Assembly (NCBI GenBank): GCA_034926225.1
Contig: JAYFRF010000013.1
Coordinates: forward strand, 1-64,000
From: JAAZKA01 sp034926225
GTDB taxonomy: Bacteria; Bacillota; Clostridia; Oscillospirales; QAMX01
Reading direction: 5' to 3'
Length of the DNA: 64,000 nt
Numbering within the stretch: position 1 is the stretch's first letter; every line of letters starts with the position of its first letter. A program made the position numbers and the translations under genes. Shown in pieces: positions 34,748 to 43,405 of this stretch. Under the pieces are notes generated by a model, which did not search any database, was not told the DNA's origin, and was given only the letters and a program-made list of their open reading frames with translations.

Positions 34748-35665
34748 TCACGCCAGAAAGCCGTCGATAATGGTCGATTCGGCTTCCTGCTCGCTTAAAC
34801 CCAGCGTTCGCAGCTTTAAAATCTGCTCCCCGGCGATCTTACCGATGGCCGCCTCATGAATCAGAGCCGCATCCTCGCACCGAGCGTGCAGCTCGGGAGA
34901 GGCATCCACTGTACCCGATCCAGATAAAATCGCATCGCATTCCGAATGACCGGTACAGGGCGCGTTTCCGATGATCACGGAATGGTACCCCTGATGCGAC
35001 CGGTCCCTTGCCACCGCGCGGGAAATCAGATCGACGCCGGAGCCTTCACCGTTCAGTTCCACAACGAAGTCCGTTTGGGCGGTCTGCTCATGCTCTGTTA
35101 AAATGCGCTCGCGGATAAGAAGGCGGGAGCCTTTTTCAAGCTTCGCCGCTGTTTTTCGCATGGAACGGTCTACACCGCCGATCTGCGCGGTATCCATCTC
35201 CAGCACGGCGTCCTGGGCAAGTTCCGCTTCCGTTACGGGGTCAATCGACCGCAGTCCCGCGCCTTTTCCCGTGCCGATGTGCTTTTCGACATACTTCACA
35301 TGTGCGCCCCGGGCGAGAATGAAGCGATGGATGCCGTTATGCCGCGCGGGCTCTCCTGTCTCCACGTGAATCCCGCAGCCTGCCACGATCACGACGTCGG
35401 CATCCTCTCCGACATAGAAGTCGTTATAGACGAGATCGTCCACATCCCCGTGCGTTACACACGCGGGAATTGAAACCGTTTCTCCCTTCGTTCCGGCATC
35501 AATGCGGATGACGAGCCCGGGATTGTCCGACTTCGTCTCGATATGGATATGCTCACTCGACTGCCTCCCCGCGCAGGTGCCGTCCACACGGATATTGTAG
35601 GCGCCTTTGTAGCCGCCGCTCCAGTCGGAGATTTCTGTTAAAAGCTTCTTCGTGACCTCGTTCAT
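34748..35665 (-). CDS. sufB: SufB/SufD-family Fe-S scaffold protein, short minimal type
   Basis: A 305-residue protein forming the beta-helix core of a SufB/SufD subunit, with strands such as CAGRQSSEHIHIETKSDNPG, VVIVAGCGIHVETGE and HARCEDAALIHEAAIGKI. The conserved end (ATIGKI-like, LMTLGLSEQEAE-like) is where SufC docks. The start ATG 35665 follows GGAGGCG and overlaps the sufC stop (ATGA). It is much shorter than E. coli SufB. With SufC it forms the two-gene SufCB (SMS) system of anaerobes, which assembles iron-sulfur clusters; no sufS or sufU is present here. Confidence 0.88.
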   Translation of the reverse strand: MNEVTKKLLTEISDWSGGYKGAYNIRVDGTCAGRQSSEHIHIETKSDNPGLVIRIDAGTKGETVSIPACVTHGDVDDLVYNDFYVGEDADVVIVAGCGIHVETGEPARHNGIHRFILARGAHVKYVEKHIGTGKGAGLRSIDPVTEAELAQDAVLEMDTAQIGGVDRSMRKTAAKLEKGSRLLIRERILTEHEQTAQTDFVVELNGEGSGVDLISRAVARDRSHQGYHSVIIGNAPCTGHSECDAILSGSGTVDASPELHARCEDAALIHEAAIGKIAGEQILKLRTLGLSEQEAESTIIDGFLA

Positions 35666-36390
35666 TGAAACATCGCCTCCTGCTTCGTACATGCGGCACG
35701 CACTTCTTTGCCGGAGAGCAGCTCCGGCAGTATCACATCCACCGCGCCCGATGCCTTCACCATTCCATCAGCGACAACGACGATTTCATCGGCAATCTGC
35801 AAAATCCGTTCCTGATGTGAGATCACCACAAGCGTCCCGCGCCGTGTCCCGCGCATGTCCTCGAACACGCGAATCAAATTCGCAAAACTCCACAGATCGA
35901 TACCGGCCTCCGGTTCGTCAAAAATAGACAGCTTCGTATGCCGTGCCAGCACCGTGGCGATCTCGATGCGCTTGATTTCACCGCCGGACAGCGTCGCATT
36001 CACCTCGCGGTCGATATATTCAATGGCGCACAGTCCGACGCGGCTCAGGATGTCGCAGGCCGTACGCTCCTTCATAGAACCGCCCGCGGCAAGCTCCAAC
36101 AACCGCCGTACGGTGATGCCCTTAAACCGTACCGGCTGCTGAAACGCAAAGCTGATCCCCATTCGCGCGCGTTCGGTCACGTCAAACCCCGTGATATCCT
36201 TCCCATCGAGGAAAATACTCCCCTCATCCGGTACGATCAGGCCCGCGATCACCTTCGCAAGGGTCGTCTTTCCGCCGCCGTTGGGTCCGGTGATCACCAC
36301 CAGCTTCCCATCCGGCACATCGAGAGTCAGATCCTTCAATATATTCGTTCCATCCGGCGTATTCCACCGTATATGCGAAAGCTTCAACAT
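35662..36390 (-). CDS. sufC: SufC-type Fe-S assembly ATPase
   Basis: A 242-residue ABC-type ATPase. Walker A is GPNGGGKTT, the Q-loop is in FAFQQPVRFKGI (SufC-like), the signature is LSGGEIKRIEIA and Walker B SIFDEPEAGIDLW. The SISHQERIL-like H motif (VVISHQERIL) is intact. SufC drives opening of the SufB scaffold for cluster assembly. It overlaps the short SufB gene by four bases, so translation is coupled. Confidence 0.92.
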   Translation of the reverse strand: MLKLSHIRWNTPDGTNILKDLTLDVPDGKLVVITGPNGGGKTTLAKVIAGLIVPDEGSIFLDGKDITGFDVTERARMGISFAFQQPVRFKGITVRRLLELAAGGSMKERTACDILSRVGLCAIEYIDREVNATLSGGEIKRIEIATVLARHTKLSIFDEPEAGIDLWSFANLIRVFEDMRGTRRGTLVVISHQERILQIADEIVVVADGMVKASGAVDVILPELLSGKEVRAACTKQEAMFQ

Positions 36391-36481
36391 AATCCGTAAA
36401 TGTCTCCCTTCGTTTCTAGCACAGACAGTATACCACAGAATAATTTAAAAGTGAAGAGTACAAGTTTTTTAGATGTGAGAT

Positions 36482-37027
36482 TTATAGCGTGTATTCGCGG
36501 TAAACGGAGCCGTCCTCAAGCGCCTTCCACTCGAACACGCCGTGTTTCAGCGTCATATAGCCGCGTACACTGTCGGCTTTGGGGATGGAGACGGAACCGG
36601 GGTTAAGGTAGAGAAAATCGCCGTGATCGACGCAGGCGGGGATATGGGTATGACCACACAGGAGAATATCGCCGCGGCAGAGGGGCGGGGGAGAAGCTTC
36701 GGAGGCGTGATGCCCGTGGGTCGCATAAAGGAGACGGTCGCCGATGGAAAGGACGGCGCAGTCGGCGAGTAGGGGGAAGTCGAGGACCATTTGATCGACA
36801 TCCGCGTCGCAGTTGCCGCGTACGCAGATAAGCCGATCCCGGACGCTGTTTAAGAGGGGGATCACAGCTTTCGGGGCGTACTCGTCGGGGAGGTCGTTGC
36901 GGGGCCCGTGATATAAAAGGTCGCCTAAAAGGAGCAGGCGATCACAGTTTTCCGATTGAAAACGGGAGAGAAGCGCACGGCAGCAGGCGGCTGAGCCGTG
37001 AATATCCGAAGCAATCATCCAGTTCAT
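36482..37027 (-). CDS. YfcE-type metallophosphoesterase
   Basis: A 181-residue phosphodiesterase. Two-metal site motifs occur in order: SDIHGS, LGDLLYHGP, RGNCDADVD, ATHGH and GHTHIP. This order and length fit the YfcE/MJ0936 family, which cleaves phosphodiester model substrates in vitro; the natural substrate is uncertain. The start ATG 37027 has AAGGAAA upstream; the longer frame starting at 37129 would overlap the promoter of the divergent gene. It is a single gene. Confidence 0.9.
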   Translation of the reverse strand: MNWMIASDIHGSAACCRALLSRFQSENCDRLLLLGDLLYHGPRNDLPDEYAPKAVIPLLNSVRDRLICVRGNCDADVDQMVLDFPLLADCAVLSIGDRLLYATHGHHASEASPPPLCRGDILLCGHTHIPACVDHGDFLYLNPGSVSIPKADSVRGYMTLKHGVFEWKALEDGSVYREYTL

Positions 37028-37080
37028 AGCATACAATTTCCTTATTATTATTTCTTGATGTTTCCCGGTGGAGGTGGGGA

Positions 37081-37109
37081 TTGCAAAAGAGAAATAGACG
37101 GCGTATAAT
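37081..37109 (+). promoter_or_regulatory. Promoter of the acetyltransferase gene
   Basis: TTGCAA (37081-37086), a 17-base spacer and TATAAT (37104-37109). Confidence 0.7.
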
Positions 37110-37152
37110 GAAAAGACATAAGTAATCACGGAAGAAAGGCTTGAAGGGATTC

Positions 37153-37644
37153 ATGGACATCATACTCAGAGCCTATCGCACACAGGATGTGCGCATGGCG
37201 ATCGCGGTTTGGAACGAAGTTGTTGAAGAAGGCAGAGCGTTTCCGCAAACGGAAGTGCTGACGCAGACGACGGGCGACGCGTTTTTCCGGGGACAGTCCT
37301 ATACAGGCGTCGCGGTCGATACGCAAAGCGGGCAAATCGTCGGACTGTATATCCTGCATCCTAACAATGTGGGGCGCTGCGGACATATCTGCAACGCAAG
37401 CTATGCTGTGAAAGGGGACGCGCGAGGGAAGCATATCGGTGAAAAGTTGGTCACGCACTGCCTCGAGGAGGCGAAGACGCTCGGTTTTCGGATATTGCAG
37501 TTCAATGCCGTCGTCAAAACGAATCTGCCTGCGCTGCGGCTCTACGAAAAGCTCGGCTTTACGCAGCTTGGCGTCATCCCCGGCGGCTTTTGTATGAAGG
37601 ACGGCACGTATGAGGATATCATCCCACATTACTGTGTGCTTTAG
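37153..37644 (+). CDS. GNAT-family N-acetyltransferase
   Basis: A protein of about 163 residues with the acetyl-CoA fold of the GNAT family: motif A is AVKGDARGKHIGEKLVTHCLEEAK and motif B includes NLPALRLYEKLGFTQLGVIPGG (given here in parts of the longer segments). The overall pattern resembles small-molecule or amino-acid acetyltransferases. The frame opens at a TTG (37141), but ATG 37153 is the more likely start. It acetylates an unknown amine in the cytoplasm. It is monocistronic with its own promoter. Confidence 0.85.
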   Translation: MDIILRAYRTQDVRMAIAVWNEVVEEGRAFPQTEVLTQTTGDAFFRGQSYTGVAVDTQSGQIVGLYILHPNNVGRCGHICNASYAVKGDARGKHIGEKLVTHCLEEAKTLGFRILQFNAVVKTNLPALRLYEKLGFTQLGVIPGGFCMKDGTYEDIIPHYCVL

Positions 37645-37652
37645 GAAAAGCG

Positions 37653-37674
37653 AGGCCGCCGGATATGGCGGCCT
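37653..37674. terminator. Hairpin between convergent acetyltransferase and copA genes
   Basis: Eight-base-pair G/C stem (37653-37660 with 37667-37674) with a six-base loop. The T-rich tails are modest on both strands. Confidence 0.6.
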
Positions 37675-37679
37675 TGTAT

Positions 37680-37901
37680 TCAATTTTTACCCGGCTGAAC
37701 AGTGCCCGGCGTATAGCCGGCGTTTTTGACCGCGTCGCGGAGCGCCTCATCGGAGACTTCGCGGGAGAGAGTGACGGTGGCGTTGTTAGCGTCAAGGCTG
37801 ACGGCGGCTTCGGACACGCCGTCGACAGCGTCGAGTGCTTTTTTGACGTGAGCAACGCAGTGCTGACACATCATGCCTTCGATGGAAATGACCTTTTTCA
37901 T
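37680..37901 (-). CDS. copZ: CopZ-like copper chaperone, in-frame 3' part of copA with its own ribosome site
   Basis: A 73-residue heavy-metal-associated domain with the Cu(I) motif GMMCQHC. It is in frame with copA with no stop between them, so the long product is a fusion. However, ATG 37901 is preceded at eight bases by AAGGAGG (37910-37916), a perfect ribosome site in the right place. The simplest reading is an old copA-copZ gene pair in which copA lost its stop codon. Both a fused pump and free chaperone could therefore be made. Production of the short form is inferred. Confidence 0.6.
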   Translation of the reverse strand: MKKVISIEGMMCQHCVAHVKKALDAVDGVSEAAVSLDANNATVTLSREVSDEALRDAVKNAGYTPGTVQPGKN

Positions 37902-40211
37902 GGGTAAATCCTCCTTTTGATTGGTTTCATGGGTTAAAAAATCGGGAAGCGGAAGCGGATTTTTGCGTGAGGGACGCACTTGAGCATGGGGGTTAAACCA
38001 GTTTAAACGGAGCGCGTTTGTGACGACGCAGACGCTTGAGAGACTCATCGCCGCCGCACCGAACATGGGGGAAAGCTGTATGCCAAAGGCGGGAATCAAC
38101 GCGCCGGCGGCGAGGGGGATGCCGATAACATTGTAGAAAAACGCCCAGAACAGATTTTCCCGGATGTTTCGCAATACGACGCGGGAGAGGCGGATGGCGG
38201 CGGGCACGTCGGACAGGCTCGATTTCATCAGGACGACGTCCGCGGAATCGATCGCGACGTCCGCGCCCGCGCCGATGGCGATGCCGACATCCGCACGGGT
38301 GAGAGCCGGCGCGTCGTTGATGCCGTCTCCGACCATGGCCGTCTTACCGTATTCCGCGAGCCTGCGAACGACAGCTTCCTTATCTGACGGCAGAACATCC
38401 GCGACGACGGCGTCGACGCCGACAGCTCGGGCAATGGCATTTGCCGTGCGGCGGTTGTCACCGGTCAGGAGGACGACGCGCGTACCCATGTCGTGGAGCG
38501 CACGGACTGCGTCGGCGCTGTCGGGCTTCACGATGTCTGCGACGGCGATGATACCGAGCAGACGGCCACCCTGCGTGAAGTAGAGAGGTGTTTTACCTTC
38601 TTCGGCAAGCTTGTCGCCGAGGGATTGGATCGAGGGGGTAAGAAAGCCGCGTTCGGCCATCAAAGCCGCGTTTCCGCCTAGGGAGGGACTGCCGCCGACG
38701 AGCCCCTGCAGGCCGTGGCCGGGTAGTACGGAGAAATCGGACGCGGTTGCGTGGGGGAGGTCTGCGGCCTTTTCCATCACTGCACGCGCGAGGGGATGCT
38801 CGCTTTTTTCCTCAAGGGACGCGGCGACGGACAGGAGCTCGTTTTCCGTAACGCCGGGTGCGGGGAGGAGGTCCGTGACATGGGGACGGCCCTCGGTCAC
38901 GGTACCGGTCTTGTCGAGAATGATAAAATCCGACTTTCCGGCTGCCTCAAGGGAGGATGCTGTTTTAAAGAGGATGCCATGCTTTGCACCCGAGCCGGAG
39001 CCGACCATGATGGCGACGGGGGTGGCGAGTCCGAGCGCGCAGGGGCAGCTGATAACGAGCACGCTGACCGCGCGGGCGAGGACGAAGCCCGGCTCGGCCC
39101 CGGCGAGCGTCCAGATCAGTGCGGTAACGAGTGCGATGGCGATGACGGTGGGGACAAAGATGCCGGACACGCGGTCGGCAAGCTTCGCGATGGGCGCTTT
39201 CGTTGCGGCGGCGTTTTCAACCAGCTCGATAATCTGGGACAGCGTCGTATCGCTCCCGACGCGGGTGGCGGTACAGGTCAGAAAGCCGTTTTGATTAATG
39301 GTCGCGGCGCTGACAGTGCTGCCCGGCGCTTTATCGACGGGAAGGCTTTCGCCGGTAAGGGAAGCTTCGTTGACGGCGCTTTCGCCATCGGTAACAAGGC
39401 CGTCGACAGGGATGCTTTCGCCCGGGCGAACGACAAAGGGTTCGCCGACACGGACATCCTCGACAGGGACGGTCACTTCGCCGCTGTCACGGAGGACATG
39501 AGCGGTTTTCGGCGCGAGGTTCATCAGTGTGCGGATGGCGTTGGTGGTTTTCCCCTTGCTACGGGCTTCCAGCGTTTTGCCGACGGTAATCAAGGTGAGA
39601 ATCATCGCGGCGGACTCAAAATATAGCTCATGCAGCAGGTGATGCGGCATGTCGGCTGCCGTCATTCCGAACATCACGGCGACGCTGTAGACAAACGACG
39701 CGCCTGCGCCAAGGGCGACGAGCGTATCCATATTCGGCGCGCCGTGCAGAAGACTTTGATAGCCGCCGATGAAGAAACGCTGGTTGATCACCATAATCAG
39801 TACGGTGAACAGCAGCTCGAAGAGGGCGATTGCCATCGGATTGGCTGCAAAAGCCGCCGGAACGGGGAAATCCCACATCAGATGCCCCATCGAGACGTAC
39901 ATCAGCGGCAAAAGCAGGGCTATGGACGCGATCAGTCGCCGGAAAAGTCTGGGCGTTTCGCGATCCTCGAGCGGTTCGCCCGATACGGCGCTCTTTTGCG
40001 CCTGTACGGGCTCCGCACCGTATCCCGCCGCACGGACGGCATCGCGGACGCCGGAGGCGTCGGCGGAGGAATCCATCTCCACGCGCATGGAGTTCGTCAG
40101 CAGACTGACTGATACGTCCTGTACGCCGGGAACGGCGCGAACGGCGCGTTCGACATGCGCGCTGCATGCGGAGCAGGTCATGCCGGTGACATGAAAGTTT
40201 TCGGTACGCGT
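37680..40211 (-). CDS. copA: Copper-exporting P1B ATPase fused to a C-terminal CopZ domain
   Basis: An 843-residue Cu(I) efflux pump. An N-terminal metal-binding domain (GMTCSAC) is followed by the membrane part with the CPC ion site (ISCPCALGLATP), the actuator loop TGES, the phosphorylation site DKTGT and the hinge GDGINDAPAL. The last 70 residues form a second metal-binding domain (GMMCQHC) like free CopZ. The region before the ATG at 40181 encodes the first strand of the metal-binding fold (TENFHV) but no ATG, GTG or TTG lies between the csoR stop and 40181. A good AAGGAGGG at 40225-40218 points to ACG at 40211 (or ATT 40214) as the start, perhaps a mutated ATG. It is co-transcribed with csoR. 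Confidence 0.85.
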   Translation of the reverse strand, partial: TRTENFHVTGMTCSACSAHVERAVRAVPGVQDVSVSLLTNSMRVEMDSSADASGVRDAVRAAGYGAEPVQAQKSAVSGEPLEDRETPRLFRRLIASIALLLPLMYVSMGHLMWDFPVPAAFAANPMAIALFELLFTVLIMVINQRFFIGGYQSLLHGAPNMDTLVALGAGASFVYSVAVMFGMTAADMPHHLLHELYFESAAMILTLITVGKTLEARSKGKTTNAIRTLMNLAPKTAHVLRDSGEVTVPVEDVRVGEPFVVRPGESIPVDGLVTDGESAVNEASLTGESLPVDKAPGSTVSAATINQNGFLTCTATRVGSDTTLSQIIELVENAAATKAPIAKLADRVSGIFVPTVIAIALVTALIWTLAGAEPGFVLARAVSVLVISCPCALGLATPVAIMVGSGSGAKHGILFKTASSLEAAGKSDFIILDKTGTVTEGRPHVTDLLPAPGVTENELLSVAASLEEKSEHPLARAVMEKAADLPHATASDFSVLPGHGLQGLVGGSPSLGGNAALMAERGFLTPSIQSLGDKLAEEGKTPLYFTQGGRLLGIIAVADIVKPDSADAVRALHDMGTRVVLLTGDNRRTANAIARAVGVDAVVADVLPSDKEAVVRRLAEYGKTAMVGDGINDAPALTRADVGIAIGAGADVAIDSADVVLMKSSLSDVPAAIRLSRVVLRNIRENLFWAFFYNVIGIPLAAGALIPAFGIQLSPMFGAAAMSLSSVCVVTNALRLNWFNPHAQVRPSRKNPLPLPDFLTHETNQKEDLPMKKVISIEGMMCQHCVAHVKKALDAVDGVSEAAVSLDANNATVTLSREVSDEALRDAVKNAGYTPGTVQPGKN

Positions 40212-40223
40212 AATAATCCCTCC

Positions 40224-40529
40224 TTACTTCAATTTTTTGATTAAATCGACGGCTTCATCAATAATCGCCGTATTTCCTTGCTGTATTTCTTCGACGACGC
40301 AGGTTTCCATATGCTCCCGCAGCACCAGATAGCCGAAGCTTTGCAGCGCGCTCTCCGCCGCTGCGATCTGTGTCAGTATGTCGCCGCAGTACCGGTTGTC
40401 GTCGAGCATGGCCTTGATGCCGCCAAGCTGCCCGATGATGCGGTTTAAGCGGTTTTGCAGCTGCCGTACCGTTTCCTCGTCCCGAGGCGTATGCTTGTGA
40501 CGGCAGCAGATTGTATTAGTATCTAACAT
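40224..40529 (-). CDS. csoR: Copper-sensing repressor CsoR
   Basis: A 101-residue four-helix regulator. The Cu(I) ligand triad Cys-His-Cys is visible at Cys48 (YCGDIL), His73 (REHMETC) and Cys77. The His/Cys-rich N-terminus is unusual but short. The start ATG 40529 follows GGAGG; an ATG five codons earlier is less well placed. CsoR binds DNA without copper and releases it on Cu(I) binding, derepressing copA. Two operator-like palindromes lie just upstream and its stop is three bases into the copA ribosome site, so the two form an operon. Confidence 0.94.
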   Translation of the reverse strand: MLDTNTICCRHKHTPRDEETVRQLQNRLNRIIGQLGGIKAMLDDNRYCGDILTQIAAAESALQSFGYLVLREHMETCVVEEIQQGNTAIIDEAVDLIKKLK

Positions 40530-40553
40530 AAACGGTTCCTCCATACATGGCGG

Positions 40554-40570
40554 ATACCCGGGAGGGGTAT
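40554..40570. promoter_or_regulatory. CsoR operator 1 (downstream of promoter)
   Basis: ATACCC-GGGAG-GGGTAT, a 17-base pseudo-palindrome of the TACCCn..GGGGTA type known for CsoR. It lies between the promoter and the csoR start. Confidence 0.75.
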
Positions 40571-40583
40571 CTTAGCTGTCTAT

Positions 40584-40612
40584 AGTATATACCCATTGGG
40601 GGTATTTGTCAA
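40584..40612 (-). promoter_or_regulatory. csoR-copA promoter
   Basis: Minus strand: perfect TTGACA (40612-40607), a 17-base spacer and TATACT (40589-40584). The spacer is almost entirely occupied by a CsoR operator. Confidence 0.85.
40589..40605. promoter_or_regulatory. CsoR operator 2 (inside promoter spacer)
   Basis: ATACCC-ATTGG-GGGTAT, the same type as operator 1, with centres 35 bases apart. Its place between the -35 and -10 boxes fits simple repression by blocking polymerase. Confidence 0.85.
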
Positions 40613-40663
40613 GAGCCTATACGCAAAAAACTATACAAAAAAAGAACACAATATGCCGCGTAC

Positions 40664-40692
40664 TTGACAGGGCAATCATGTTCTTTTATAAT
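40664..40692 (+). promoter_or_regulatory. Promoter of the AlkD-like gene
   Basis: Perfect TTGACA (40664-40669), a 17-base spacer and perfect TATAAT (40687-40692), 28 bases before ATG 40720. Confidence 0.85.
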
Positions 40693-40719
40693 CGATGGGA
40701 AAAGGAGGGGAAAGACGGG

Positions 40720-41415
40720 ATGAATGAGGTCGAAGAAAGAATCCGGGAACGGCTTTTTGTATGGCAGGATCTGTCGTATCGAGAATTTCAAAGCCGCTTG
40801 ATGCCGACGGTGGAGAAGGCACGTGTGATTGGCGTACGGACGCCGGCGGTGCGCAGGCTTGCACGGGAGCTTTCCGGTACGGCGGACGGGGAGGCGTTCT
40901 GTGCACTGCTGCCGCATCGATATTACGAGGAGGATAACCTACACGCGTTCCTACTGGAGCGGATCACGGATTATGACAGGACGGTAGCGGCGCTGGAGCG
41001 GTTTTTGCCGTATGTGGATAACTGGGCGACATGCGATATGATGTCACCGAAAGCCTTTTTAGCGCGTCCCGAGGGGTTTTATGAACAGTGTGTCCGATGG
41101 ACGCAGTCTGCACGGACGTATACGGCACGGTTTGGCATAGGGATGCTGATGCGGTACTACCTGGAGGACGGCTTCCGGGCGGAAACGCTCGAGCTTGTCG
41201 CGTCGGTAAAAACGGAGGAGTACTATGTCCATATGATGGTGGCATGGTTTTTCGCGACGGCGCTATCAAAACAGTACGACGCGGCGATTCCCTATCTAGA
41301 GGGGCATAGGCTGGATACGCCGACCCACCGGAAGGCCATTCGCAAGGCGATCGAAAGCGACCGGATTGACGATCGGACAAAAGCCTATCTGCGGACACTG
41401 TCCGGGGATCAGTAG
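40720..41415 (+). CDS. DNA alkylation repair enzyme, AlkD-like
   Basis: A 231-residue all-helical HEAT-like repeat protein. Family segments are visible: VIGVRTPAVRRLAREL near the start, HRYYEEDNLHAFLLE, LPYVDNWATCDMMSPKAF with the Trp and Asp used by AlkD to hold the damaged base, and WFFATALSKQYDAAIPYLE. AlkD-type glycosylases excise bulky or cationic N3/N7 alkyl purines without flipping the base. The start ATG 40720 follows AGGAGGGG; the longer frame begins upstream of the promoter. The last seven bases overlap the 3' end of the convergent flavoprotein gene. Confidence 0.88.
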   Translation: MNEVEERIRERLFVWQDLSYREFQSRLMPTVEKARVIGVRTPAVRRLARELSGTADGEAFCALLPHRYYEEDNLHAFLLERITDYDRTVAALERFLPYVDNWATCDMMSPKAFLARPEGFYEQCVRWTQSARTYTARFGIGMLMRYYLEDGFRAETLELVASVKTEEYYVHMMVAWFFATALSKQYDAAIPYLEGHRLDTPTHRKAIRKAIESDRIDDRTKAYLRTLSGDQ

Positions 41416-43310
41416 ATGTTTTTATCTTCGCGGTACCGTTTCCAGACGTTCTCAAAGAACCCCCCGCCGTCCGGCAGAGGATGTACCGGGCGGAATGTGC
41501 TCTCGACGGAGCCGCCGCGCAGGATGGTTTCCTGAATCTCGCATGAGTGCCGTCCGTCGTCGGACAGAAAGCGAAAGACATCCTCGAGCCCCGGTGCGTG
41601 GGAGCCGACGGCGTCGGTATAGATGCAGGAGCCGCGGGAGGCGCCGCCGTGGGCGACATAATCCCGCATCGCGGAGAAGCAGACGAGCTGGGAAATCAGA
41701 AGATCGCGCAGTTTAGAGGCACGGGGAAGTGCCGAGACGGTGGGGACGCGTACGAGCGCTGTAAAAGCATCGAGCAGCGCGCGTACCTCGTCGATGGCAC
41801 GGGCGATGCCGTCGGGGTTACGGATTGCGGCGGCCACGGCGTCGGCGCGGCGGTTGAACTCAGTATAAAGGGCATTGCAGGTGTTGCCGCCGAGGAAGGC
41901 GCGGCTCTGCGCGGCATATTCGGCGACGGCGGCGTCGGCGATGGTACGGAAGGAATCCTCGTCCATTGGCGGGGTGGGATGCGCAGCGATGTACTGCGCA
42001 GCGCGGGTGGAGCCGACCATGCAGGCGTTGAGCGCGGAGCCGCCCGGACGGCGGATGCCATGCACACCGGCGGCCTCCCCCGCGGCGAAGAAGCCGGGAA
42101 GATTCGTGCGCCACCAGAGATCGACTGCAAGGCCGCCGTTGTGATGCTGAGCGCAAAGGGAGATTGCCAGCGGCTCGCGGGCGAGATCGACGCCTTTGGA
42201 TAGATAAAGCTGATAGGCGGGCTCGTTCATCGAGCGGAGCCGTTCAATGGGGGTGCCGAAGCAGGCGTGGGCGCTTTCCAGATAGGTGCGTGCGCGTTCG
42301 TCGAGGTCGGCGTAAGGGAGATCATCGAAGCCGAACGGATTGCGGGTGTAGTCGAGATAGACGCGGCGGTTGCGGAGAATCCGTTCGCGGTAGACGAGCA
42401 GATCGATTACGGACGAGCCGGAAACGGCTTTCGCACAGTCGAACGGCCACTCGTAGCCCTTGAGGAACACGCGCGACAGGCAGGAGGCTGGATTTTCGTC
42501 GTATTCGCGTAGAAATTCATGCTCCGAGCCGTCCTCGCCGACGGAGAAAAAGCGGGGAAGCACCTGCATATAGGTGCCGGAGACATTCCAGCGCGGTGCG
42601 ATGGAGGCAAGTCCGTACTGCCATTCGGTGAGGTTGCGGCCCGCGACTCCCGCTTCAAACGCGACGCCGGAGCTGCCGGTATGTCCGTGGGGATAGACGG
42701 CGTCGGCATAGATGCCGGCGGGGCCGCCCGTCGCCCAGACGATGCTGCCGCTGCGGATAACGACGGTGTTTTCGGGATTTTTCAAATCCATGGCGAGCAC
42801 GCCCACAGCGCGATCGCCGTTTTTCAGGATCTTGACAACGAGAAGCCGGTCTAAAACCGGGATGCCGCGTTCCTCCACCGCCTTTTGCAGCGCTTCGGTC
42901 ATCAGCTTCGACGTTAAGGGCCCCGCCGAGGTCGCGCGGGCGCGGGTATCGTGATCCGTTTGGTAGCCGACGTACTCGCCGTAACGGTTTGTGGGAAAGG
43001 AAACGCCGAGACGCGCAAGTTCGAGAAAGCTCGGCACAGAAAGGGACGCTTCTACAAGCGCGGTATCCCCGTCGACGCAGCCGCCGGCGAATAAGTCTTC
43101 CGCCATGGCACAGGGAGAGTCGAGGGCGGCGCCGGAGAGACTCATCTTATAATACGTCTGCTTGTCGGAGCCGGTATTACGCGACGTGCCTGCATTGACG
43201 CCTTCGGTGACGATTGCGATATCGGTCACGCCGAGCCGGTGCAGCTGCAAGGCGGCGTTGTAGCCCGCGACGCCGGTGCCGACGACGATCGCACGGAAGG
43301 ATTGTGTCAT
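41409..43310 (-). CDS. FAD-dependent oxidoreductase, fumarate reductase/aspartate oxidase type
   Basis: A 633-residue flavoprotein. The Rossmann FAD motif VVGTGVAGYNAALQL is at the N-terminus. The second FAD and substrate region (CAQHHNGGLAVD, FFAAGEAAGVHGIRRPGGSALNA) matches the succinate dehydrogenase/fumarate reductase flavoprotein superfamily. A helical C-terminal domain follows. There is no signal peptide and no iron-sulfur or membrane subunit next to it, so it probably works as a soluble reductase or oxidase on an unknown acid. The start is ATG 43310 with AAGGGAG; a 27-residue longer frame lacks support. Confidence 0.85.
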   Translation of the reverse strand: MTQSFRAIVVGTGVAGYNAALQLHRLGVTDIAIVTEGVNAGTSRNTGSDKQTYYKMSLSGAALDSPCAMAEDLFAGGCVDGDTALVEASLSVPSFLELARLGVSFPTNRYGEYVGYQTDHDTRARATSAGPLTSKLMTEALQKAVEERGIPVLDRLLVVKILKNGDRAVGVLAMDLKNPENTVVIRSGSIVWATGGPAGIYADAVYPHGHTGSSGVAFEAGVAGRNLTEWQYGLASIAPRWNVSGTYMQVLPRFFSVGEDGSEHEFLREYDENPASCLSRVFLKGYEWPFDCAKAVSGSSVIDLLVYRERILRNRRVYLDYTRNPFGFDDLPYADLDERARTYLESAHACFGTPIERLRSMNEPAYQLYLSKGVDLAREPLAISLCAQHHNGGLAVDLWWRTNLPGFFAAGEAAGVHGIRRPGGSALNACMVGSTRAAQYIAAHPTPPMDEDSFRTIADAAVAEYAAQSRAFLGGNTCNALYTEFNRRADAVAAAIRNPDGIARAIDEVRALLDAFTALVRVPTVSALPRASKLRDLLISQLVCFSAMRDYVAHGGASRGSCIYTDAVGSHAPGLEDVFRFLSDDGRHSCEIQETILRGGSVESTFRPVHPLPDGGGFFENVWKRYREDKNIY

Positions 43311-43405
43311 GGGAAGCGCTCCCTTCTCATATGAGGATATATTTAATAACTTATCAAAACAATGCGAAATGAGAACATACCGTTTCATCATTTCGCATTT
43401 TTCGA

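Noticed and set aside
41547..42203. 218-codon plus-strand frame
   Set aside because: Gly/Ala-rich antisense shadow of the flavoprotein gene.
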